A DNA stretch of 12,208 nucleotides from Chlorobiota bacterium (GCA_013151975.1 JAADHG010000175.1:1-12208), one strand, 5' to 3'. Numbered from the stretch's first letter, positions 1 to 6,665 are shown. The notes: a model not told the origin generated them from the sequence alone. Numbers and translations: made by a program.

Positions 1-7
1 TATTTTT

Positions 8-2161
8 CTATAAATTATCCAACTGGTTACTTTTCTTATCCTCGCTAATGGTCCAAAAGAAACCTACAAAAAAGAACTGGTCGGCTGCTGGTCGTATAGC
101 ACGACGTGCAAAATTTCCGTTAATATCTGGCGTATTGGCATATTGATAGCTATTAATGTTTTTATAATTCAACGCATTGTTTATAGAGAAGTATAAAATC
201 TTTTGTTGCGAAATTAAATATGCCCAATTTAAACTTAAACTGTTATACGCTTTTGTTTTAGCATTTAAAAAACCTGCTATATTTGGGTTAGTATAAGTAC
301 GTCCAGAAGCATAAGTATAACTAAACCCAACCTGACTTTTCCAATCGGCTATCCAATATTTACCAACCACAGACAAGTTATGTGTATTCACAAAATTAGG
401 TTGCGCTACTACCTCATAATTTCTAAAGTCACGCTTTGTATCTAAATATGAATAGCTTACCCAATAATCAATATTTTTAATGCTTTTGCTATCTCGCCAA
501 AACAAATCGAGTCCTTTGGCATACCCAAAACCATCATTGGTAATATTGGTGTTAAAATCTACAAACTTAGAATCATACTTTATCAAACTATTGTAGTCTT
601 TATAAAAAGCCTCAGCTCTAAAAATTTTCCCATCAGTATTCAATTGATAATTTAAAATATAATGTGTGGTACTTTGTGCTTTTAAATCCTGATTAAACTT
701 TAAAACATTACTTAAAGGGTTCTGATAAAAATTACCATACGCCAAAGACACTTGCCCTTTTTTAGACGTCTTGTAAGCTAAAGATAGTCTTGGAGCTACA
801 TTAAACTCTTTAAACAGTTCGCTATACTCTGCTCTTACACCTGCTTTTAGGGCTAGTTTTTTTGAAAAGAAAACATCAGCTTCAGTAAACGCAGCAGCTA
901 TATTATTGTTAAAGCCATAAGTAGGTGGTGCAATTGTAGTATTTGAAAATGTTTCGTCAAAATTGGTAGCAAAATATTCAGCACCAAAATTAAGCTTAAA
1001 CCGACTGCTAAAGCGTCTTTTAAATTTTAGCTTTGCATGAATACTATTTTCAACATCAGTTATGTTGTTGTCTATAATAGTTGTCTTCTCATTACTATTT
1101 GTATAACTAAATCCGCCACGTACAGACCAAACATCATTGAGCATACCTTGATAAGTACCATTAAAATAAAGATTCTTGTTTTTTAATTTAAAGTGAATGC
1201 CCTCGCTAAAATTGATGTCCTCTTGGGTTAATTCAAAATTTGTAGCATCAAAAGCTGTATATAATTTAAGAATACCATTATTAAACTTTTGCCTAAAAAC
1301 TGCTTCACCAGAAAATGCTTCATACGGTTTTTTCCAATCGTTTCTATCGGGAAACAAGGCAATATAAGGTGCCAAATTAATATAAGAGCCATTCACACTA
1401 ATTGATGATTTCTCCCATTTTTGAGTATTACCAAGTGTGCCTCCAACTGTCATAATACCAACATCTGTTTTTTCTTGATCGGGTTCTTCAATAGTATTTA
1501 ATAACAATACACTTGATAATGCCTGACCATATTCGGCAGAATAACCACCAGTTGAAAATGTAATACCATCAAACAAAAAAGGTGAGTAACGCCCTCTAGT
1601 TGGTGTGTTATTAGTTGTTGGTGTATAAGGTGTAAACACACGAATACCATCAATAAATATTTGCGTTTCTTCGGCTTCTCCACCACGCACAAATAGTCGT
1701 CCATCCTCGGCAACGGTAGTTGTTCCTGGTAATGTTTGTAAAGCACCAACAAAATCGCCTAAAGCACTTGCGGTAGTAACAACATCTAGTGGTTTTAAAA
1801 CGGTAACTTTACTATTATCTCCTGCTTCAAAAGTTCCTGCCGACAATACCACAGCATCCAATGCATTAACATCTTCACGTAGTTTAATTTTTAAATCTTT
1901 CATGTAAGACACATCGCCTACCATGGTAAAAGTCTCATAAGATAAGTATGAAACTAAAAGTGTTTGCGTTCCTTTCTCTTCGGTTTTAAATTCAAATTCG
2001 CCATTGCTATCCGTTGTCCCGCCATCATAAGTGCCTTCTAGATATACATTGGCTCCATTAATAGCTACTCCCTTGTTATCTGTAACTACACCATTGATAG
2101 TAGTTTGTGCGCTAAGGCTAAAACTTAATACTGTTAATACTGTGATTAGTAGTGTCTTCAT
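8..2161 (-). CDS. TonB-dependent outer-membrane receptor with carboxypeptidase-like regulatory domain
   Basis: This is an outer-membrane active-transport receptor that takes up an unidentified substrate using energy from TonB/ExbBD. The 717-residue reading starts at an ATG that gives a clean signal peptide, MKTLLITVLTVLSFSLSAQ, cut after residue 19. A start 12 codons upstream (2197) would put a charged stretch before it and is less likely. Residues 21-95 form a carboxypeptidase-regulatory-like beta-sandwich (GVVTDNKGVAINGANVYLEG). A TonB-box-like AVVLSAG follows at about 103-109. The plug domain covers about 118-235, with LFVRGG and TQIFIDGIRV. The rest is beta-barrel with alternating aromatic strands, and a short polar tail (NQLDNL) follows the last strand. 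No SusD-like partner adjoins it, so a SusCD glycan system is not supported. The family is certain; the substrate is unknown. The gene is complete, with its TAG stop at 8-10. Confidence 0.95.
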   Translation of the reverse strand: MKTLLITVLTVLSFSLSAQTTINGVVTDNKGVAINGANVYLEGTYDGGTTDSNGEFEFKTEEKGTQTLLVSYLSYETFTMVGDVSYMKDLKIKLREDVNALDAVVLSAGTFEAGDNSKVTVLKPLDVVTTASALGDFVGALQTLPGTTTVAEDGRLFVRGGEAEETQIFIDGIRVFTPYTPTTNNTPTRGRYSPFLFDGITFSTGGYSAEYGQALSSVLLLNTIEEPDQEKTDVGIMTVGGTLGNTQKWEKSSISVNGSYINLAPYIALFPDRNDWKKPYEAFSGEAVFRQKFNNGILKLYTAFDATNFELTQEDINFSEGIHFKLKNKNLYFNGTYQGMLNDVWSVRGGFSYTNSNEKTTIIDNNITDVENSIHAKLKFKRRFSSRFKLNFGAEYFATNFDETFSNTTIAPPTYGFNNNIAAAFTEADVFFSKKLALKAGVRAEYSELFKEFNVAPRLSLAYKTSKKGQVSLAYGNFYQNPLSNVLKFNQDLKAQSTTHYILNYQLNTDGKIFRAEAFYKDYNSLIKYDSKFVDFNTNITNDGFGYAKGLDLFWRDSKSIKNIDYWVSYSYLDTKRDFRNYEVVAQPNFVNTHNLSVVGKYWIADWKSQVGFSYTYASGRTYTNPNIAGFLNAKTKAYNSLSLNWAYLISQQKILYFSINNALNYKNINSYQYANTPDINGNFARRAIRPAADQFFFVGFFWTISEDKKSNQLDNL

Positions 2162-2289
2162 TATTTTTATGTGTTCGATTTTTAATTGATGGTTCAAAAT
2201 TGCATTATGTCATTGAATTCATAAACTTATAGTAACCGAACTGTAAAAATTTAATGATGAATTGAATATATTTGAAGAAATAACTGTTT
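2162..2289. other. Divergent intergenic region between the receptor and YhhN-family genes
   Basis: This 128-bp AT-rich gap must carry promoters for both divergent genes. Only the plus-strand side shows a recognisable Bacteroidetes -7 box (2267-2274). On the minus strand the nearest resemblance is TAAGTTTA, seven of eight positions, which is too weak to call. I see no obvious operator, riboswitch or long inverted repeat, so substrate-specific regulation of the receptor is not visible. Confidence 0.6.
2267..2274 (+). promoter_or_regulatory. Candidate Bacteroidetes -7 promoter box (TATATTTG)
   Basis: TATATTTG is an exact match to the Bacteroidetes housekeeping -7 consensus TAnnTTTG. It lies 15 nt before the ATG at 2290, which would give a leader of about 10 nt. 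No convincing -33 TTG/TTTG element lies at the expected distance upstream, so the call rests on one box. Confidence 0.45.
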
Positions 2290-2964
2290 ATGCAACTATT
2301 CAAAAACGAAAAATCGTTCTCCACAATCTTTTTTATAATTGTTTTACTCGAGCTTATTAGTGGGAATATTGAAAGTCTCTCACAACTCCATTATTTTACA
2401 AAACCTTTAATACTCACATCATTAATTGTGCTCTTTTGGAGTAAAAGCAAACACCTCCCAAAAGCTGTTAGAAACATTACACTTCTAGCTTTAATATTCT
2501 CTTTAACCGGAGACATTTTACTCATGTTTGTTGGTACATCTGCTGACTTTTTTATAGGAGGATTGGTTGCCTTTTTATTAGCACACATAATGTATATTCT
2601 AACATTTCTAAAAAAGCGAAACAAAACTATAAATCCATTACCTATCATAATTATATTACTCATTTATGCTATTGGCGTTTTTTACATTATAAAAGATGGT
2701 TTAGGCGATATGCAAATACCCGTATTATTATACCTAACTGTAATTTTAACAATGGTAGTCATGGCTTCGTTACGAAAAGGAAAAGTATCAAATAAAAGTT
2801 ATAATTTAGTAGTTGTAGGTGCATTATTCTTTATGATTTCTGATAGTGTTTTATCTATAAATAAGTTTTATCAATCCTTTGCTTCAGCAGGTTTAATCAT
2901 TATGTTTACTTACGCATTAGCACAGTATTTAATAGTAATGGGAATTTTAAAACAACGTGATTAA
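2290..2964 (+). CDS. YhhN/TMEM86 family membrane protein (lysoplasmalogenase-like)
   Basis: This is an integral inner-membrane protein of 224 residues, normal for the family, with about seven to eight hydrophobic segments. Family hallmarks are the KP of YFTKPL (38-39), the SLTGDILLM motif with D75 in a membrane helix, GLVAFLLAHIMYILTF (91-106) with H99 and Y102, and GALFFMISDSVLSINKF with D185. These intramembrane aspartates are conserved in TMEM86/YhhN proteins. Animal TMEM86 members hydrolyse the vinyl-ether bond of lysoplasmalogens. Whether a flavobacterium has that substrate is doubtful, so I assign only the family. It is divergent from the receptor and 81 nt before the sigma factor. A TAnnTTTG box sits just upstream, suggesting its own promoter. 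Confidence 0.85.
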   Translation: MQLFKNEKSFSTIFFIIVLLELISGNIESLSQLHYFTKPLILTSLIVLFWSKSKHLPKAVRNITLLALIFSLTGDILLMFVGTSADFFIGGLVAFLLAHIMYILTFLKKRNKTINPLPIIIILLIYAIGVFYIIKDGLGDMQIPVLLYLTVILTMVVMASLRKGKVSNKSYNLVVVGALFFMISDSVLSINKFYQSFASAGLIIMFTYALAQYLIVMGILKQRD

Positions 2965-2989
2965 GTATTCCTTTTAAATATTAATTTAT

Positions 2990-2997
2990 CACATTTG
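2990..2997 (+). promoter_or_regulatory. Weak candidate -7 box upstream of the sigma factor (CACATTTG)
   Basis: CACATTTG matches seven of eight positions of TAnnTTTG, the first T being replaced. It lies in the 81-bp gap between the YhhN-family gene and the sigma factor, about 48 nt before the proposed TTG start. No matching -33 element was found. The gap has no terminator-like hairpin, so read-through from upstream is also possible. Confidence 0.25.
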
Positions 2998-3045
2998 TAA
3001 CAATTCAAAATTTAAAGCTACTTACAAGGTAACTAACGCATCACA

Positions 3046-3540
3046 TTGAATAAAGAACTAGAACATAATTTTGTTGAATTGCTGGAAAAGCATCAAAATA
3101 TTATACATAAGGTATGTCGTTTATATACCAATAATTATGATGCTCACAACGATTTATTTCAAGAGATTACCATACAACTTTGGCGTGCTTATCCAAAGTT
3201 TCGTGGCGATTCAAAGTTTAGTACTTGGATGTATCGCGTTGGTTTAAACACAGCAATAACCTTGTATAGAAAATCTAAACGAAGAATTAACACACAAGGC
3301 TATGACGAAGTACAGTTTAAAATAAAAGCAGAAGATTATGATGATACTGAAGAACAAAAATTAAAATTGTTGTATAAAGCAGTACATCATTTAAACGATA
3401 TTGAAAAAGCGCTTGTTTTTCTTTATTTAGAAGACAAGAACTATAGAGAAATAAGTGAAACTATGGGAATAAGTGAAGTGAATGCGAGAGTAAAAATGAA
3501 TCGCGTTAAAACAAAACTAAAAACCATATTAAATCCGTAA
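3046..3540 (+). CDS. RNA polymerase sigma factor, sigma-70 family (ECF-like)
   Basis: This is a transcription initiation factor of 164 residues with only sigma regions 2 and 4, the ECF architecture. Region 2 spans about 10-78: a helix beginning LLEKHQNIIHKVCRLY, then DAHNDLFQEITIQLWRAY and KFRGDSKFSTWMYRVGLNTA, the core-binding and -10 recognition signature. Region 4 spans about 105-162, with a helix-turn-helix in YREISETMGISEVNARVKMN that binds the -35 element. The start is a TTG: the in-frame stop at 3034-3036 leaves only nine bases before it, and the next in-frame ATG (M62) lies inside region 2, so no ATG can give a full protein. The membrane-protein gene begins 4 nt after the stop, so the two are almost surely cotranscribed. 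The regulon and inducing signal are unknown. Confidence 0.93.
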   Translation: MNKELEHNFVELLEKHQNIIHKVCRLYTNNYDAHNDLFQEITIQLWRAYPKFRGDSKFSTWMYRVGLNTAITLYRKSKRRINTQGYDEVQFKIKAEDYDDTEEQKLKLLYKAVHHLNDIEKALVFLYLEDKNYREISETMGISEVNARVKMNRVKTKLKTILNP

Positions 3541-3544
3541 TACT

Positions 3545-4186
3545 ATGGATGAATTAGAATTATTAAAGAAAGATTGGCAAAAGAACGATACGAATTATCC
3601 TAAGTTATCTTATAACGATATTTATAAGATGATCTTAAAAAAGTCGTCTTCAATTGTAAAATGGATATTTATAATTAGCCTTTTAGAGTTTGTGTTTTGG
3701 GGTTTCATCTCATTTGCAGTTAAGGATACTGAGGTAATGGAACGGTTTGAAAGTTATAATGCCGAAAACATTATGATACCGCTTACCATAATTGGATATT
3801 TAATTTTAGCTTATTTCTTCTATAAATTTTTCATTAACTATCGCACAATCTCAGTTACTGATAATGCTAAAAAATTAATGGAAAACATTTTAAAAACAAG
3901 ACGAACTGTAAAACAGTATGTTGCCTTTAACCTCATTTTTCTTTTTATTTCAACGTTTGTTGCTTTAGGCATTCAATTTAATAGAGATGATCAGATTGTA
4001 TCATTAATTGACAAAGCAGCTTCTAATGGAGAATTATTTAAATTTTATGCTGTAACAATTTTATGGACTTTATTGGTTTTGGCAATAATGATACTTTTAT
4101 TTCTTGGCTTTTACTATTTAATCTATGGTATTTTGCTTAAGCGACTTAATAAGAATTATCGTGAACTTAAGAAATTAGAAGTGTAG
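3545..4186 (+). CDS. Four-helix membrane protein cotranscribed with sigma factor; possible anti-sigma partner
   Basis: This is a 213-residue inner-membrane protein that I do not recognise as a named domain family. It has a soluble, lysine-rich N-terminus (1-36, DELELLKKDWQKND) and four hydrophobic segments at about 37-59, 76-97, 123-144 and 167-197. A basic loop lies at about 100-122 and a basic C-terminal tail follows (KRLNKNYRELKKLEV). It starts 4 nt after the sigma factor stop, which suggests coupled translation and a linked function. Membrane proteins encoded directly after ECF sigma factors often sequester them, and the N-terminal 36 residues could be the sigma-binding part. There is no HxxxCxxC zinc anti-sigma motif and no cysteine at all. 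The anti-sigma role is inferred from position only. Confidence 0.75.
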   Translation: MDELELLKKDWQKNDTNYPKLSYNDIYKMILKKSSSIVKWIFIISLLEFVFWGFISFAVKDTEVMERFESYNAENIMIPLTIIGYLILAYFFYKFFINYRTISVTDNAKKLMENILKTRRTVKQYVAFNLIFLFISTFVALGIQFNRDDQIVSLIDKAASNGELFKFYAVTILWTLLVLAIMILLFLGFYYLIYGILLKRLNKNYRELKKLEV

Positions 4187-4228
4187 TTAGATGTTTAGAT
4201 GAATTTTGCACTTTTAACTTTAACAAAA
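4187..4228. other. Short convergent gap, possible two-way terminator
   Basis: This 42-bp gap separates the stops of the convergent membrane-protein and acyltransferase genes. It opens with a tandem pair TTAGATGT/TTAGATGA. An inverted pair AATTTTG (4202-4208) and CAAAATT (4224-4230) flanks a 15-base spacer and reaches into the acyltransferase stop codon. The stem is short and AT-only, so a terminator function is only possible. Confidence 0.3.
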
Positions 4229-5026
4229 TTACCATCTTCTTTCTTGGTTAAGTTCCTCCTGAGTTTGCAATTCTTTTTTAGAAATTACTTTTAAAAATGA
4301 AGGATGTTGTTCAATAGCATATTCAATTTTCTCAACAATGTCATCAATACTTTCATTGTCGTAATCAATATCTAAGGGTTTCTTTATTTCAAAAGTTTGT
4401 AGAATATTTTTCTTTTTAATGCGCAACCCTTTTTTATCAAACGAGCGTCTAAATCCATCGATTACAATAGGAACAACAATAGGCTTATAGCGTTTAATAA
4501 TGTGTGCCGTTCCCTTTCTAATAGGCTTAAAAGGCGTTGTGGTACCTTGCGGAAATGTTATTACCCAACCATCGTCTAAGGCTTTAGAAATATTTGTAAT
4601 ATCGCTCATCTTCACCTGCCTATTTACATCTTTGCCTTCAGCTCTCCAAGTACGTTCAATACTAATAGAACCCGCATAAGCCATAATTTTTGGCAATAAA
4701 CCAGACTTCATAGTTTCTTTAGCAGCCACATAATAAATATTAAGCTTTGGATTCCATAAATAGCCCACATTTTTAATAGTATCTACGCGGCCGCTTAAAC
4801 TGGCGTTAAAGACATGAAACATGGAAACAACATCTGCGAAATAGGTTTGATGATTAGAGATAAACAATACATTAGTATCTGGTAAATTTTTAATTATCTC
4901 CGAACCTTCTATTTGCAATTCATTAAAACCTCTAAAGCGTCTGTGTGTTAAAACACCTAATATTCTTATCAGCCATTTTTTTAAGAATAGCTTATGCCCA
5001 AAAGGGTTTTCTTTAAATAATCCCAT
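4229..5026 (-). CDS. PlsC-like 1-acyl-glycerol-3-phosphate acyltransferase family protein with variant motifs
   Basis: This belongs to the LPLAT/PlsC fold, enzymes that transfer an acyl chain to a lysolipid at the inner membrane. Block I is NHQTYFAD (58-65), block II resembles GSISIER (119-125), block III is FPQGTTTPF (158-166) and block IV is VVPIVIDGF. Two departures stand out: five residues rather than four lie between the catalytic His59 and Asp65, and the usual Glu of PEGT is Gln160. The rest of the fold is intact at 265 residues, so this looks like a divergent subfamily rather than a decayed gene. I chose ATG 5026; a TTG three codons upstream (5035) is an alternative. It lies 55 nt after the NUDIX gene on the same strand and has a possible promoter of its own in that gap. 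Substrate is unknown; another acyl acceptor is possible. Confidence 0.88.
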   Translation of the reverse strand: MGLFKENPFGHKLFLKKWLIRILGVLTHRRFRGFNELQIEGSEIIKNLPDTNVLFISNHQTYFADVVSMFHVFNASLSGRVDTIKNVGYLWNPKLNIYYVAAKETMKSGLLPKIMAYAGSISIERTWRAEGKDVNRQVKMSDITNISKALDDGWVITFPQGTTTPFKPIRKGTAHIIKRYKPIVVPIVIDGFRRSFDKKGLRIKKKNILQTFEIKKPLDIDYDNESIDDIVEKIEYAIEQHPSFLKVISKKELQTQEELNQERRW

Positions 5027-5059
5027 AAAACTCAAAATTATTTATATAGTTAGTGCTTG

Positions 5060-5067
5060 CAAATGTA
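5060..5067 (-). promoter_or_regulatory. Candidate -7 promoter box for the acyltransferase (TACATTTG on the minus strand)
   Basis: Read on the minus strand, TACATTTG matches TAnnTTTG exactly. It sits in the 55-nt gap after the NUDIX stop, 33 nt before the proposed ATG at 5026 and 24 nt before the alternative TTG at 5035. No -33 element is clear. If active, it would let the acyltransferase be expressed separately from the NUDIX gene. Confidence 0.45.
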
Positions 5068-5081
5068 ACAAAACTTACAAA

Positions 5082-5723
5082 CTAGAGCATTTGTTTTAAC
5101 AAGTCTTTAATTTCGTTTAGTATCATTGCTGTGGCACCCCAAACCACATATCCATTTAATTTAAAAGCAGGAACCTCAACATTAACATTATACGATGTTT
5201 CTACCCACTTGGTGATAAGATTTTCTTCATCCATAAAATGTTTTAAAGACACCTCTATAATATCTTCAACCTCATCTTCTTGCTTTACAAATACTGGTGT
5301 TGCCTTAGAAATCCCAATAAAGGGTTGCACATAAAAATTACTTGGTGGAATATAAACTTGGGTAAGCTGTTGCAATACTTCAATATCCTGAATAGGAACA
5401 CCTATTTCTTCAAAAGTCTCTCTAACTGCGGCTGTTTTAAGAGAATCGTCTTGTGCTTCTAGTTTCCCTCCAGGAAATCCAATCTGAGCAGAATGTACAC
5501 CATTATATGTTTTACGTAAAATTAAAACTAACGATGTTTGTTGCTTATTATCTGGATAAAACAATGCCATTACTCCTGCTTTTTTAGCCGTTTTTATAGC
5601 TTCTTTATTCATACTTATCAACTCTTTTCTAAAAGGAGGCGACATTTTAAACTGCGAAGCTTCTGCTGGAAGCGGGATATTTTTTATTTTTGAAGTCGAT
5701 ATTAAAAATTCATCAAAATTCAT
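5082..5723 (-). CDS. NUDIX hydrolase, CoA pyrophosphatase-like (NudL/NUDT7 group)
   Basis: This is a cytoplasmic hydrolase that probably cleaves the pyrophosphate of coenzyme A or acyl-CoA, giving 4'-phosphopantetheine species and 3',5'-ADP. The NUDIX box is at 86-109, with RETFEEIGV carrying the metal-binding glutamates. It is preceded by LILRKTYNGVHSAQIGFPGG (67-86), matching the UPF0035 signature (LxxR...H...FPGG) that marks CoA-type members. The eight residues between the box's first acidic position and the Arg, rather than seven, are also seen in NudL-type boxes. Length (213) is normal. ATG 5723 is the only reasonable start. It lies upstream of the PlsC-like gene, so both may act in acyl-CoA or lipid turnover. 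Substrate specificity is inferred from the signature alone. Confidence 0.9.
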   Translation of the reverse strand: MNFDEFLISTSKIKNIPLPAEASQFKMSPPFRKELISMNKEAIKTAKKAGVMALFYPDNKQQTSLVLILRKTYNGVHSAQIGFPGGKLEAQDDSLKTAAVRETFEEIGVPIQDIEVLQQLTQVYIPPSNFYVQPFIGISKATPVFVKQEDEVEDIIEVSLKHFMDEENLITKWVETSYNVNVEVPAFKLNGYVVWGATAMILNEIKDLLKQML

Positions 5724-5730
5724 TTATGAA

Positions 5731-5743
5731 GCCCATAATGGGC
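5731..5743. promoter_or_regulatory. 13-bp perfect palindrome between divergent genes (GCCCATAATGGGC)
   Basis: GCCCAT and ATGGGC are exact 6-bp inverted repeats around a single A. The palindrome lies in the 36-nt gap between the NUDIX start (5723) and the cyclophilin start (5760). It is strikingly GC-rich against its surroundings and fits a dimeric-regulator operator or a short hairpin in either leader. A second, AT-only palindrome (TAAAATTTTA, 5748-5757) adjoins it. No TAnnTTTG box is visible in the gap. Function is inferred only from position and symmetry. Confidence 0.35.
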
Positions 5744-5759
5744 ATTTTAAAATTTTATT

Positions 5760-6467
5760 ATGAAATACTATTTTGCTTTGATTCTAATTGTATTACTATC
5801 AAGCTGTGAAGATAAAAAATCTGAACAGAAAAATTTACCTAGTCCTGTTCAAATTGAAACAAAAACTAAGTCGGTTGAGAAAAAAGTTGTAACTGAAATG
5901 CCTAAAAGAGAATTCCCTGTATTAAATAGTAAAAATGCTATGGATTTCTTTTTGGAATACGAAAAGCATAACAAAGAAAATAAAGTACGCATATACACAG
6001 ATTTTGGTAACATTGATATTTTGCTCTTTGATAAGACCAAGTTCCATAGAGCAAATTTTATCTTTTTAACCAAACAACATTATTTTGATAACACTCAATT
6101 TTATAGAGTCATTAATAATTTTATGGTTCAAGCTGGAAATAGTGATACGAAAGCAACTGCCAGAAAACGCACTAAAATTGGACGATATTTACTTCCAACT
6201 GATACAAAACGCGGTTACAAGCATGACAGAGGCGTAATAAGTATGCCTAGTGGCGAAATTGAAAACCCTTATAAACTTGCATCGCCTTTTGAGTTTTTTA
6301 TTGTACAACAACGTGGTGGCTCACATTTTTTAGATGGCGATTATACTATATTTGGAAAAGTGACTAAAGGTATGGAGGTTATTGATAAAATTGCAGCTGT
6401 TAAAACCGATGAAGCCGATTGGCCTCTTGAAAATATCTATATTAGAAAGGTTGAGATTATTGATTAA
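5760..6467 (+). CDS. Cyclophilin-type peptidyl-prolyl cis-trans isomerase, lipoprotein
   Basis: This is a prolyl isomerase, probably a folding helper anchored to a membrane and facing the periplasm. Residues 1-16 are a lipoprotein signal peptide (MKYYFALILIVLLSSC) with lipobox LSSC and Cys16 as the acylation site. A charged linker of about 55 residues follows. The cyclophilin domain runs from about 76 (VRIYTDFGNIDILLF) to the end. FYRVINNFMVQAG retains the active-site Arg116, Phe121 and Gln124. The position of human cyclophilin A Trp121 is Phe (HFLDGDYTIFGKV), as in many bacterial, cyclosporin-insensitive members. Acidic residues right after the cysteine (CEDKK) loosely resemble Bacteroidetes surface-lipoprotein export signals, but not enough to place it on the surface. 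It is not GldI, which is FKBP-type. It converges on the RDD gene across a repeat-filled gap. Confidence 0.92.
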   Translation: MKYYFALILIVLLSSCEDKKSEQKNLPSPVQIETKTKSVEKKVVTEMPKREFPVLNSKNAMDFFLEYEKHNKENKVRIYTDFGNIDILLFDKTKFHRANFIFLTKQHYFDNTQFYRVINNFMVQAGNSDTKATARKRTKIGRYLLPTDTKRGYKHDRGVISMPSGEIENPYKLASPFEFFIVQQRGGSHFLDGDYTIFGKVTKGMEVIDKIAAVKTDEADWPLENIYIRKVEIID

Positions 6468-6487
6468 TTTATTTTAAGATTCCTAGA

Positions 6488-6557
6488 CACTTCAACTGCT
6501 TTCAGTACACACTTATAAAGAATAAATGATTCACTCAATTTTGCTTCACAAAATTGG
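6488..6557. repeat. Composite intergenic repeat, copy 1
   Basis: The first copy begins CACTTCAACTGC. Its first 25 bases match copy 2 (6597-6621) at 17 of 25 positions without gaps. A diverged, AT-rich middle follows. It ends with a 31-bp segment (6527-6557) identical to 6635-6665. That segment contains a perfect 8-bp stem, CAATTTTG (6536-6543) with CAAAATTG (6549-6556), closing a five-base CTTCA loop. The 108-109-bp offset is constant across both matching parts, so the whole unit appears duplicated, not just the hairpin. Confidence 0.8.
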
Positions 6558-6585
6558 TTACTATCTTGTCGTTTCAACCTTAAAG

Positions 6586-6631
6586 ACCCTTCGACTCACT
6601 TCGACATCGCTCAGTGACCACTCCTCAGGGT
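6586..6631. repeat. Nested inverted repeat between the hairpin repeats
   Basis: Outer arms ACCCT (6586-6590) and AGGGT (6627-6631) enclose inner arms TCACT (6596-6600) and AGTGA (6613-6617). All are exact complements. The arms are short, so the fold would be a weak, interrupted cruciform or hairpin. It sits between the two identical 31-bp segments. Confidence 0.5.
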
Positions 6632-6665
6632 AAGTGATTCACTCAATTTTGCTTCACAAAATTGG
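6597..6665. repeat. Composite intergenic repeat, copy 2
   Basis: The second copy begins CACTTCGACATCGCTCAGTG and is more GC-rich than copy 1. It ends with the same 31-bp segment (6635-6665), whose stem is at 6644-6651 and 6657-6664. It stops 8 nt before the RDD stop codon. Its first part overlaps a nested inverted repeat. The CTTCGAC...GCTCAGTGAC wording resembles short palindromic repeats that I recall scattered between genes in flavobacterial genomes. That resemblance is from memory and unverified here. Confidence 0.8.

Noticed and set aside
1498..1752. Open frame of 84 codons inside the receptor gene
   Set aside because: It lies within the receptor coding sequence in another frame on the same strand. 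Its leucine/histidine-rich translation has no domain, and the receptor frame explains the sequence fully.
8..2161. SusC of a glycan-use locus
   Set aside because: No SusD-like lipoprotein, glycoside hydrolase or matching regulator is next to it, and its length (717) is shorter than typical SusC proteins.
2391..2663. 90-codon minus-strand open frame
   Set aside because: It is antisense to the YhhN-family gene, which carries the family motifs.
5760..6467. Gliding-motility isomerase GldI
   Set aside because: GldI is FKBP-like; this protein has the cyclophilin core (FYRVINNFMVQAG).
6536..6556. Standard intrinsic terminator
   Set aside because: The stem is perfect but A/T-rich and no T-run follows on either strand, so I list it as a repeat hairpin with possible terminating effect only.
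6527..6665. CRISPR array from two identical 31-bp repeats
   Set aside because: There are only two repeats, the spacer is 77 bp, no cas gene is present, and the first part of each unit is also related. A duplicated palindromic element explains it better.
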